NCBI GenBank assembly: GCA_013399855.1 | Contig: VXAY01002459.1 | Location: 1,333,466-1,397,465 of the forward strand | Direction of reading: 5' to 3' | DNA: 64,000 nt | DNA from: Oxyruncus cristatus | Lineage: Eukaryota; Chordata; Aves; Passeriformes; Cotingidae | Shown: positions 23,855 through 34,003 of the stretch, one piece after another | How positions within the stretch are numbered: position 1 is the first letter of the stretch | Layout: each line of letters begins with the position of its first letter | Notes under the pieces: model-generated | Databases searched by the model: none | Told to the model about the DNA's origin: nothing | What the model saw: only the letters and a program-made list of their open reading frames with translations | Translations under genes and position numbers: made by a program

Positions 23855-24022
23855 AAATATCTCCCTAGAGAAGTGGTGGAAACCCGTTGCTTGAGTCATG
23901 TGCAGTTAAGCTTGGACAAGACAGTGGAGAATGAGAGAGGACAGAACACTCTGAGGAATAATCCTGCACTGGCAGGGATTTGAGGAATGGGCTAAATTGA
24001 TTTAACAAGGCCTTTCCAGCAC
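23855..24022 (+). mobile_element. old CR1/L3-like LINE 3' fragment
   Basis: AATATCTCCCTAGAGAAGTG, GCTTGGACAAGACAGTGGAG, ATAATCCTGCACTGGCAGGG and GGCCTTTCCAGC follow the order found in the 3' ends of older reptile-type CR1 elements. It diverges far more than the other CR1 copies here, so it is an ancient insertion. Confidence 0.65.
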
Positions 24023-25184
24023 TTTTTGATGTTGTTTTTGGCAACAGTGCTATAAAAACAAATCAAACCAAGTTTACAATGGACCTATCTCTTTGCAAAA
24101 TCTCCTTGAAAAATCCCCTAGCATTTATTTTTTTTTTTTCTGCATTGGAACCGTTAGTTTCAGCATCATTTTTATATGCCCCACTTACAATTTTGCTTTC
24201 TTTTCTCAAGAGTGTCTTTCTGATTTGAAATACAGCTCTTATTCTAAGTGGAAAATTACTTGTCAATGTGTTATAAAGAACCTGCTACATAAACCAAAAC
24301 CAAGTAAGTCTTTTAACATAAATTCTTAAGTCTATAAATGAATTATTGTAGCACTCCATACCAAGAGGTTTTCAATAGCATGTAAATAGAAAGTAACGTG
24401 TATCCTTCCTGCAGTCCATCTTTTCAGAAAAGCAGTTCCATTTTTAACCAAATCTCCATCAAAGTTAGTTCAGGCATTCCTCAGATAGTTCTGTCACTAA
24501 GCTGCTAAAAAAGTGAAATAAAATAACAGAAAGTTCAGTGCAGACCTATCAGTGTCTGCTTCTTACTTGACCTCTCTCAGTCTGGAAAAGGCAAGACTGC
24601 AGAGGTCTCTGTTTCCCTACTTGTCCTAATCCTGTGCTCTCCTGTTACACTCCTTAGGAATCTGATTTTTGTGGACTCAGTGAGAGAACGGGTGGAAAGT
24701 ACATGAAATGGGGATCATCTCTTTCTCTGTGAGGGCTGGGGAGAGCACAGAACTGGCTCACATATGACCTGGTCTGTGGTTTGGCCTCTGGACACCCAGA
24801 TTTTTTATTGCTCCCCTATGACTTCTCTGAAACCTTTTCCTCCCCATTCAACCTCACCTCCTGCCCTGAAATAAGTTATAAAAAACAAATTCCAGAAACA
24901 TTATACTGTTGACCCTGAAGGATTAATTCTCATAGTTTTAGAAGACCAGATCTCCCATTACAATTATTTTCAAAAAACTTAAACATATTCTGTCACACAG
25001 ATAGGTCAGATTTAGGTCCTACTTTCTCACTTAATAGATCAGAGGCTGGTGGTTTCTCATAGATGCAATTTCATCTTCAGTGACCATGAAATGCCAGAGT
25101 TTAGGATCCTAAGAGGAGGGAGCATGACAAAAATTAGTATTGCAAGCCTGTATTGCAGGAGACTAGACACTGATCTGTTCAGGG
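24023..25184. other. non-genic stretch with one candidate exon
   Basis: Unique sequence with the candidate exon at 24211-24303, listed separately. At about 24842-24853 the reverse strand has a strong acceptor only 8 bp from a donor, which I did not call. Confidence 0.5.
24211..24303 (+). other. candidate internal exon, 93 bp, unidentified protein
   Basis: A strong acceptor (TTTTGCTTTCTTTTCTCAAG) precedes a 93-bp segment ending in a CAA/GTAAGT donor. Exactly one frame is open across the whole segment and the other two meet stops within 15 bases. It would enter and leave in phase 1, the symmetric arrangement common in extracellular modules. The peptide includes CLSDLKYSSYSKWKITCQC, with three cysteines. 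Nothing downstream clearly continues it and I do not recognise the protein. A pseudo-exon is the main alternative. Confidence 0.25.
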
Positions 25185-26253
25185 TTTGACTTCAAAGCAT
25201 ACCTTGGAGAAGAGGGGAGAAGAAGAAATTGTTGATTTCCAAGTATCACCTTCTCCAAGCCCAAGAATGATCCATCTACATGGGCAGGAGGAAGCCAAGC
25301 AAAAGTGGCAGGAGGCCTGTATGGATGAGAGGAAGGAACTGCTGACAAGATCCAAACATAGAAAGGAAGGAAAAAGAGGTGGAAACAAGGTCAGGTGACC
25401 TGGGAGGAACATAGAGACACCGTCTGACCTTGCCAGGATGGGTTTATTAAAGTCATAACCCACCTGGACTGGAATCTGGCGAGGAACGTGGTTGGCAACG
25501 AGAAGGGCTCCCTCAAGTACTTCAACAGCAAAAGGAAGATCAGGGAAATGAAGCAGTGGAATCACTTCTGAATGGGGCAGGGAATGGGGTGACAGGGAAC
25601 ATGAAGAAGGCTGAGGTGCTCAATGCCTTCTTCACCTCAGTCCCTACTGGTAAAATTTGCTCTCAGAAATTCCAGGCCCCTGAGACCTGATGGAATTCTG
25701 GAGCAAGTAAGACTTACCTTTGGAGGAGGATCAGGTTAGGGAACATATAAACAACCTGGATGTACACAAGCCCCTGGGACTAGATTGGATGCACCCCATG
25801 AATGCTAAGGGAGCTGATCCATGTCACTGTGAGACCACCGTCAATCATCTATGAAAGCTTGTGGCAACTGGGGAAAGTTCCAGAGGACTGGAAAAAAAGC
25901 AAATGTCATCCCTCTTTTTAAGAAGAGCCAGATGGAGTATTCAGAGCACTACAGGCTGGTCAGCCTCACCTTAATTCCTAGGAAGGTGATGGGGCAAACA
26001 ATCCTGGAAACCATTTTTAAATATATAAAAGTCAAGAAGGTGACTGGGAGTAGTCAGAATGAATTTAGAGAGAGCTGGGACTCCCCAGCCTGGAGCAGAG
26101 AAGGCTCAGTGGAAATCTGATCAATAAGTTTCTGGTGGGTGGAGCAAAGAAGATGGAGCCAGAACCTTGTCCTGTCATTAGGCTCCCCTGAGAAGAGACA
26201 ACTGGCCCAAATTGAAATACAGGAAACTAAAGAAAACACTTTTACAAGGAGGG
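25185..26253 (+). mobile_element. CR1 LINE, ORF2 remnant (left part of split copy)
   Basis: In shifting frames the plus strand encodes CR1 ORF2 pieces in the right order: KELLTRSKHRKEGKRGG near 25330, NLARNVVGNEKGSLKYF near 25475, KKAEVLNAFFTSV near 25605, then the reverse-transcriptase start around EDWKKSK and KVMGQTILETIFKYIK near 25985. After about 26060 the match jumps to the 3' end of the element (SWDSPAWSREGSVEI, consensus LGLFSLEKRRLRGDL type), so most of the polymerase domain is deleted. Many stops and frameshifts make it dead. It continues at 26816 after the inserted LTR. Confidence 0.9.
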
Positions 26254-26815
26254 TGTGGGTTGACCTTGGTGAGATGTCGGGTGTCCGCCAATTCGCTCTG
26301 TCATTGCCCTCCTCAGCAGGATGGGGGGAAGAAAACAAGACGAAAAAGAACTTGTCAGTCAAGAGAAAGGTAGTTTAATGGACTAAAAGCAAAGGCCACA
26401 TGGAAGCAAATGGAAACAAAAGATTTATTCTCTACTTCCCATTAGCAGGCGATGTCCAGCTACTGCCTGGGAAGCAAGGCCTCGGTAAGCATTGTTGTTG
26501 TTGCCAAAGAAAAGTGTAAGAACAGGAGCATTCCCCCCTCTGTCCTTCTCCTCCTTTCTCTTAGCTTTTGTTGCTGAGAAGTCATCATAGGGTATGGAAT
26601 ATCCCCTTGATTGGTTTGGGTCAGCTGTCCTGGCCATGTGCCCTCCCAAGATCTTGCCCACCCCCAGCTTAATGGGATGTGTGTGTAATGTTGGACAGAC
26701 GGCCTTGATGCTGAGCCAAAACACTGGTGGGTTCTCAACACCTTTGTAGCTGCCAGTGCAAAGCACTGTGAGGGCTGTGGGGGGAAAATTGACTCCATCT
26801 CAGCCAGACTCGACA
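26254..26815 (-). mobile_element. solo LTR (ERVL-like) inserted in a CR1 element
   Basis: Read on the reverse strand it begins TGTCGAGTCTGG and ends GTCAACCCACA, with TGT...ACA termini. The internal phrases CAGGACAGCTGACCCAAAC and GGGATATTCCATACCCTATG match the well-known avian ERVL LTR family. AATAAA is present on the reverse strand near 26423. It splits one CR1 copy, whose sequence resumes at 26816. CAAGG occurs at 26245-26249 and 26816-26820. That would fit a 5-bp duplication, but four extra bases separate the left copy from the LTR end. The two overlapping reverse frames of 113 and 122 codons here are LTR sequence, not genes. Confidence 0.88.
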
Positions 26816-26990
26816 CAAGGGTGGTCAAACACTAGTAGAGGTTGCCCAGAGGGGCTGTGGAGTCTCCATCCCTGAAGATATTCAAAATTTGACTGGACGC
26901 ATCCCTGAGTAACCTGCTCTGGCTGACCCTGTTCTGAGCAGGGGATTGGGCCAGGTCATGTACTAATGTGTGTTCCTGCATCAACCACGT
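26816..26990 (+). mobile_element. CR1 LINE 3' part (right part of split copy)
   Basis: GGGTGGTCAAACACTAGTAG, AGGTTGCCCAGAGGGGCTGT and CTGACCCTGTTCTGAGCAGG continue the CR1 copy interrupted by the LTR. The expected ATTCTGTG tail is replaced by worn sequence near 26975-26990. Confidence 0.9.
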
Positions 26991-29900
26991 TTGTGTCTTA
27001 GATAGAAAACCCTATTGAGAAATGGTGAATAGATAATCAAGCAGAGTAAAATGTTAACACATACTTCAGCAAAAAGAAGCAGTAACTGGAGAGTACGGTA
27101 AAACATTTCCTCTCTGCTAAAGACGAAAAGTATTTGCTAAATGTTTTTCTTTTAATAGAAAACCTCTATAGAATGTGACAGAGGAACTGTTGACTCTATC
27201 AAAAATGCTTGATTGGTGGAGAAAATACAAAAAGCTGAGTCAGATTCTGCTCCACTTCCATCTTTCTCTCTCTTCCTCTCAAAAGCTTTGGGACATCATT
27301 CATTTGGGTTTAGCTTTCATGACAGAAGAGTCTCTAAATAATTAGCAGAGCCACAATATCCAGAAACCTATTGCAAAGTTTGGTTTCAGATATAGTCTTT
27401 CTGGCTGAAGTTAGTGCTTCAACCCATTGCTCAGATTAAGCGACTTTCCCATCCTTTAAACAATATTCTTTAGCTATCCACCCAAGAGGAAATCTTGGAA
27501 TTTTAAAACTTCATCTATCTTTTAATTTGAATGTTTGTAGATACTGAGTTACCTTTGGCAACAGTTTTTTTGGCAAATGAAGGAAGTGAGACTTTCATGG
27601 CTAAACTTCATAAAGTTTTGACCTTTTCCTAGTGTTAAATATAGCTATAAGAGCAACCTCAAATTATTTGTCTGTTATTCAATTTTTAAATCACAGACAT
27701 TTTCACCAAATATCCCAAGGTCACAGGAAATCCAAGCTAACTTTGTTCTACACTTTTCTTTATTTTCTTTATCCACATTAGAGCTCTGAAAATAAAAACA
27801 CAATATGACAAGACAAGCACATTTTCAAGCCTGCCTCAACCTTTCAGACAAAGAACTATCATGCTGAACAACAAGGTTGTATAACTTGCAGTTTGCAGGA
27901 GCAGTAAATATTAGGGCTTACAGTTCTGAGACTTCTTTGGCATATTCAGAAACTTAATTTTTTTTTTTGAAAATATTCATTCCATTGCACTTTTGAAAAA
28001 CATGTTTAGAGACTGGTATGTTTTTTAGAAGTACTCAAAATCCAGGTGAAAGGAACAACGGAAAAAAAAAAAAAACATCACCTGGTACAGTTGTGTTGAA
28101 GTCAAAGAAGCTGCGGCATTTTCCACCTGGTGAGGGTATGACCCAATGCTAACAAACACAAAACATACAAATGCAATTCCTCAGATAGCTTTAGATCAAC
28201 ACATGCTTCGATCAGAAATATGGCAATATAAACATACATCCATATTACAGTGCAAAACTGTAAAGGAGTTAGAGGAAAAGACATCTATCGGGACAATGAA
28301 GGAGGAGAAAGGAAAATCTCAGAGCACAAGGATAGTTAATAAGGCAACTTCATAGTTTAATGGTCAGATTTATTTTTCCTCTGAAATTATCATCCAGTTC
28401 CTGTGACTTAATTTTTCCTAGCAGAGATCTTTCCCTCCATGACTGCTTTCTTTTGGAATTGATTTGAAATTCACTAATTTGAAAAACAAACTCTAACTTG
28501 ACAATTCATAAATATTCCCCCAGAGTTGTTTCCAGTTCAATATGTGCTTAAATTTACAACGTTTGTCAGACGTTAAAATTGATAACAAAGCAATGATTAA
28601 AGCGACGATGGTATTACACACTCTATGGATGTGCTTTCTGAATAAGTAAACATTCTATGCATTCACTTAAATGCATATGTATATAGGTTACTTTTATATA
28701 GTATTCCATGTGCGGCTAAAAATGCAGTGTTCAGCATAACCTATTTCTGAGACTGTCAGTCAACAGCTACCAGTTTGAATTCCTTGAACTTAAATTCTGT
28801 GAAACAATATTTAAAAGAAACCATCCACTCCGACAGCCTGGCTGCAATTTGTGTCACTGCCACTATCCTGAAATATGCTTTATTTGAAGCATGAAAAGAA
28901 AAAGAAGAAAAACCCCTCCACCAAACATCTTGGTTTACAGCGAGGAAACAGACTGTCATGTTGAAGTCTGGAGGGAGTTGGATGGAAGGCACGCATTTGG
29001 GGATATGAAGAGGCTTATTTGTTTATGGCACAAGCCCAAGCCACAACAAGGGAGTGTCCAGAACAAATTGAAGCATTTCATGACTGCCTCTGTCTTGTGC
29101 ACACTTTTTTCGCCAGATAGCACCTTAAATGATACAATTAAAAAGACGTGAGACAAGAAATACTGAAGAGGAAAACATAATGCTTTGGAACACCAATGAA
29201 TTAGCATCTTATCTGCACAGTGGCTTCACTACTTTCAGCAAAGGGACATAAATTCTGGCAACGCAGCAGCAGCATCCTATGGCTTGACAAGGTAGTATAG
29301 CTACAGATGAAAAAGCTGAGAAGGTTCAAAGCCACCTGAGGAGGGGTTTCTTAGCAACAGACTGGATCATGAACGAAGGGAAGAGAATGTGATATAGCTA
29401 TTTTTAGTGTTTCAAACCAAACTGAGATATTTTAAAGGTGGTAACCTTTAAAACCTGCATTTTTGCTATGTAACCAGCTTAAATGAAATACTGGTCCTTC
29501 ATTAAATTTAAGGATTTTACTGTTTCTGTCTTGGAATTACCCACAGCACGCAGATGTGTAAGCAAGAACAAACCTCAAGAATAACTAATGTGCTACAAAC
29601 AAATCATTTCACTGTATTGATTAGTCTTCACAGAAGAAGCTGTAGGGGAGAAAATTCAAATTGCTGGCAATTATGAAAGTCCAAATAAAATGTGATTCAT
29701 AAGGGAGAAGTCTCTCAGCAACTCATCCACAGAAAAGCCCTGAATCTTACAGGTTTGGCTTGTAGCACCATGTGGCAGACAAGGGGGAATTCAGTTTCGT
29801 TGGTGACCTAAAAAATAAACAGTTCTGCAGTAACTCCTCTAGCAGTTGGGAAATTAAGTCCCACAGCACAGACATGGGGTCCTTTCTTCACCATAAACTA

Positions 29901-32900
29901 TCTCCATAATTAATTCTTTCCCCATGTTTCAAAGGCCACAGACACCCAGCTATCATCACAATTGTGATGGTTAGAGATGTTCCTGTCTCCTGTTACCAAT
30001 GACTATTTTCCCAGCAAAATCTGCAAAAGGCAGTGAGGACTCCCCCATCTGAGTGCACGGTCAGCCAGGTTAGTGCAACCTGCCAGTGGGAGAGTTTGAA
30101 TTAATCTGGTGCTGAAGTATTCGGGTGATGTTTATATTCTCCATTCTACAAGTTAATCTGAGGGAGTAAGAAGAAAAAGCTGAATAAAAAAGAAGCAGAT
30201 GGAGTACAGTAAATGCTTATCTGCTGAGATCACCAGAATTATGGAGACTGAAAATAACAGATCGAAAAGCAGGTTAAAAATATCTTTTTTTTTTTTTCTA
30301 AGAAGTTGTTATTTTAATGCAAATTCTTCTGAAAAATACAAAAGCTTTTTAAAATGAACTTTTGTGTTTCAGGTTTTATGTAACTTTTTTCCCCTCAGTG
30401 TATTTTTTCATTGCTTCTGAAGTATCTTCTGGTTTTGAAAACTAAGGATAAACCTTCAAAGTTGATTTTTGCTCAGTGATCTCTGGGTCAGAGTTTCTTT
30501 GCCTCACCCTTCAAGGCTTGTTGCACCTAAATTGTGGTATTACACTGATCCAGACTGTTGGCACTGTGTGCCTTGCAGAGAGTTTGTTGAACCACAGAAA
30601 CCTGGGGAATGAAGAACTGTGGAATTCCACAGCCCTGCCTTCCCCTGAGGAGTGACCCGTTCCCTGTGTGAGAGAAGGTGGTGAAGTCTGTCAGCTCAGG
30701 GAAGCAGCTGGAGCAAAACAGCTCGTCAGCCACCACCCACTGCCACTTGCTTAGGGACTCCCAAGTGCTGGCAACCTCTCACGAGACCCCTGGGATGGGG
30801 ACTGAAGGCAGAGCCAGGCCCCCAGCAGCAACTGCTCCAGGACAGTGAGTGGGTTTTGGCTCCAAATGCAGCTTCTTCAGTGTCTGGGAAAGGAAATCAG
30901 GACCTTAATAACAGGACTCACAAACGGCCTCTCTCTGAAACAGTCCAAACCAGACTCCTGGCTAAACCTACCAACATTTTTTGCTTATTAAAATCCATTC
31001 TAGATCCAGTTTCTCTAATTCAAACCATACCTCATTAATTTAAAAATAATCCTGGCATGGATGCAGCAAGGCAAGTTATGCTATTGTTCTACATTGACAT
31101 TCAGCTAATTACTGAATAATATGGGTCAAAGGGGATTGAACTGGGGGCATATTTGTTTTAAAATTCTCTCTCCTGTTGCCACTGGGATCACAAAATTTTT
31201 TTCCTCATAAAAAAAGTTTGTATATATCAGTTCTATAAAAACTTTCTTGTGCACACATAAAATCTGCGTGTTGTTATCTTACTGCCAGTCTTCTAATAAC
31301 ATGGACAATCCTTGAGCTCCAAATCTGTCCCAGCCAATGCATTAAGTGGAAGGGGACTAAATGAGGTCACACAGTTTGCAGCTGCTGCAGTGATTTTGAC
31401 ATCAGAGGCATCCCAAGCAACAAGAAAGTAAAAGTTCTGAGAAACACACAGTTGTGTTAAATCTGCATGATAACCAGCAGAAACTTTAGTGACAGAAAGA
31501 TACCCCAGAAAGCAAATCTGCATTTGTGCTACAGTGGAAAATTCCATATATAAAGAACATTGCACGGCAAACAAGCTTGCATAGCTCAATAAATATAAAA
31601 TAAACTATTGCTGATTGTGGACATCCGTTGTCTGAAAAGAGACACACTCACAGTTTCAATAGGTGTTTGGACAAGGAAAAAGTGCTTTACTAAAAAGACA
31701 GGAAAAATATATGTGAGAAAGGGTTGAACCTTTAACCGTGAATAAAGTTTGAGTCAAACTCTGGGATTTAATTCATGCTCCCAGCTTATATTAAATAGGA
31801 GAAACTGATTTGTCTCAAAGGAAGCAGATTTGAAGGATTTTCTTCCTTTCTCACAAGAAACTACCTTGGAAATCTCTTACTGCTGCCCTTTTCCTAAAAA
31901 GAACAAGCAGAAGGCATTCAGGCAGGATTTTTTCCTCACAGACTACCTCTGAACAGTTTCTCTCAAGCAGACCTCTCTGCATATTTTTCCTTGAAGGTGA
32001 GCAGCCAGTTCTTTGCTGTGTTTAGTAAGTGATCTGAAAAACCTCAGTGTTCTGTAAAATGGATTTTAAAATATTTTGAATGAATGTCACCTTAAAATTA
32101 AAAAAAAAAAAAAGGAAGAAAGAAAAAGAGAGTGGTTTGTTTGTGAGCATGGTCACTGTACTTAAAGGTATAAGCATTTAGTCAGCAAGTAGGACATGTA
32201 CAGAGTTGACTTTAGCACAATTTGACTCGGAAAGTCAGAAGATGTAGGTTTAACTATAATCCTCACAAGTGAAACACAATCAGCTATGGTTCAGTTACAG
32301 GTGCTCATCAAGCCCTGTTTTAGTTTCTAGAGCTTCTTTCCTGTGACCAACCCACTTTTTCAGATTAGACCCCATTAGGGAAAGCTGTCAAAGTAGCACT
32401 TCTAAGTCTTTGCATGTATGATTTCAGTGTGTACAGCGAGGCTTAAGAAAGTTAAATGCAACTGAAAGAAAGGATGGGGACAAATTCTCAGTTTGTAAGT
32501 ATCAAATGTATCGCCTTTACAATGACATTAAATGTATCTGTATGTGACAGCAAGAGAGGACAATGCACCCTCAGACTTCGTGTGCTGATATAAATGAAAG
32601 AAAACATTTATATCCTGATTCTGCAGAATGCATTCATGATTTGCCTTAATTGTATAAATGGTCCCACAGGCTCCTCCTTCTTTGTATCAACTGTATTTTA
32701 AAGTACAGTGATTTTATAGTTCAGGGATTAGGATCTTAAACTCACTCTAAATGCTCAAAGCATACCTTTACTCTCTAAACTTCCAGTCTACTGAGCAGCA
32801 ACTGGGTAGGTTAATTTTTAGAATGTTCTCCTTCAATATTTTGTTTTTCTCTTTGCATTAAGTGTATGCCTTGGCTTGAGAAGGTTTTCAGTTTTAGATG

Positions 32901-33717
32901 CATTAAAAATGTTGCAACACTAGAAAGAGGAGAAACAGAGAAAGGAAAAAAAAATGGAAAGAATGAAGAAGGTGAAGCAAAACCTGTACAAAACATGCTA
33001 GAGAGCTTCTCCACCTTTTAGACTAGGATTTCTTAGAGGAGAAATGATACTAAGGGAAACCTTTAGCACAAGTATCTCACCTGAAAAGCTGCAGGTATAC
33101 ACAATGAGGGCTGAACTTTGAACGCTGAGTTTTGTTCCACAGTTATCGTATTGTATTTTTTTAAATTTTCAATCTCTGAAAGATGAAAACTTCCCCAAGG
33201 CTTCTTTCTGGAGTTGTGCCCTCAGTGAGAATCAGATATTTTGTTCTTCCTCCCTGTGCTGGTACCTGTGCCCTGGGACAGAATCAAATTTTGCAGCTTG
33301 TTGCAGGGCTCAGTTAACATTTTGGGCAGATGATTTTGCTGCTGGATGCGGCCCTTTGCTATTCATTTGGCAATGCCTCACAAGCTTGTTTCCCAATGTA
33401 AAGTCATGGGCTTTTAAAGTTGCAAAAACCCCCTAACTCCCTTGATAGCCTTGATAGTAATTAAAGAAATAGCCAGAAAGTGCAAGAGAATACACCACCA
33501 CCCATAGCACAAGAGCCTAGACAGCCTGCATCGCAGTACAGGAGCAGATCTGTGGGAACCTCTCATTAAATTATGCATTTGGATCTGACTTCTTAAGGGC
33601 TGCTGTGATTGCCAAGAAAACCCTTCCACGAGTTTTGCAGAGGCACAGGTGATTGCAAGGGAGATGGCTCTCATCAGGAGCCATCACCCTTGCAATCATC
33701 TCATACCGTTCATCAGG
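26991..33717. other. long non-genic stretch
   Basis: Almost 7 kb of unique A+T-rich DNA with homopolymer runs near 28063, 30287 and 32101. It holds one perfect 10-bp hairpin (29430-29453) and one candidate exon (31942-31996), listed separately. The block at 30530-30850 is more G+C-rich and open in one reverse frame for about 70 codons, but I see no family match. No gene recognised. Confidence 0.5.
31942..31996 (+). other. candidate 55-bp exon
   Basis: A strong acceptor (GGATTTTTTCCTCACAG) precedes a 55-bp segment ending in GAAG/GTGAGC. Two of three frames are open, so the coding frame, if any, cannot be chosen. The call rests on the splice signals only. Confidence 0.15.
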
Positions 33718-34003
33718 ACCTGCAGCGACAGGACAAAGGGAATGGCTTCAAACTGGAAGAGGGTAGATTTAGATTAAATATTGGGAAACAATTCTTCCCT
33801 CTGAGAGTGGTAAGGCACAGGAATAGGTTGCCCAGAGAAGCTGTGGATGCCTCACTCTTTGGAGTGTTCAAGGCCAGGGTGCATGGGGCTTTGAGAAACC
33901 TGGTTTAGTGGGAGTTGTTCCTGTCCGTGTCAGGGGGGTTGGAACGAGATGATCTTTAAGGTCCCTCCCAATCCAAACCATTCTATGACTGCATGATTCT
34001 ATC
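33718..34003 (+). mobile_element. CR1 LINE 3' end
   Basis: Encodes NGFKLEEGRFRLNIGKQFF and RNRLPREAVD, the CR1 ORF2 C-terminus, then continues to CCATTCTATGACTGCATGAT. It is 5'-truncated and is the last CR1 copy I can see in the window. Confidence 0.92.

Noticed and set aside
24838..24870. 8-bp segment between a strong reverse-strand acceptor and a GAG/GTGAGG donor
   Set aside because: Too short to separate from chance; the acceptor and donor nearly overlap.
26425..26828. Two overlapping reverse frames of 113 and 122 codons
   Set aside because: They lie in the ERVL-like LTR, which does not encode protein; openness follows from its G+C content.
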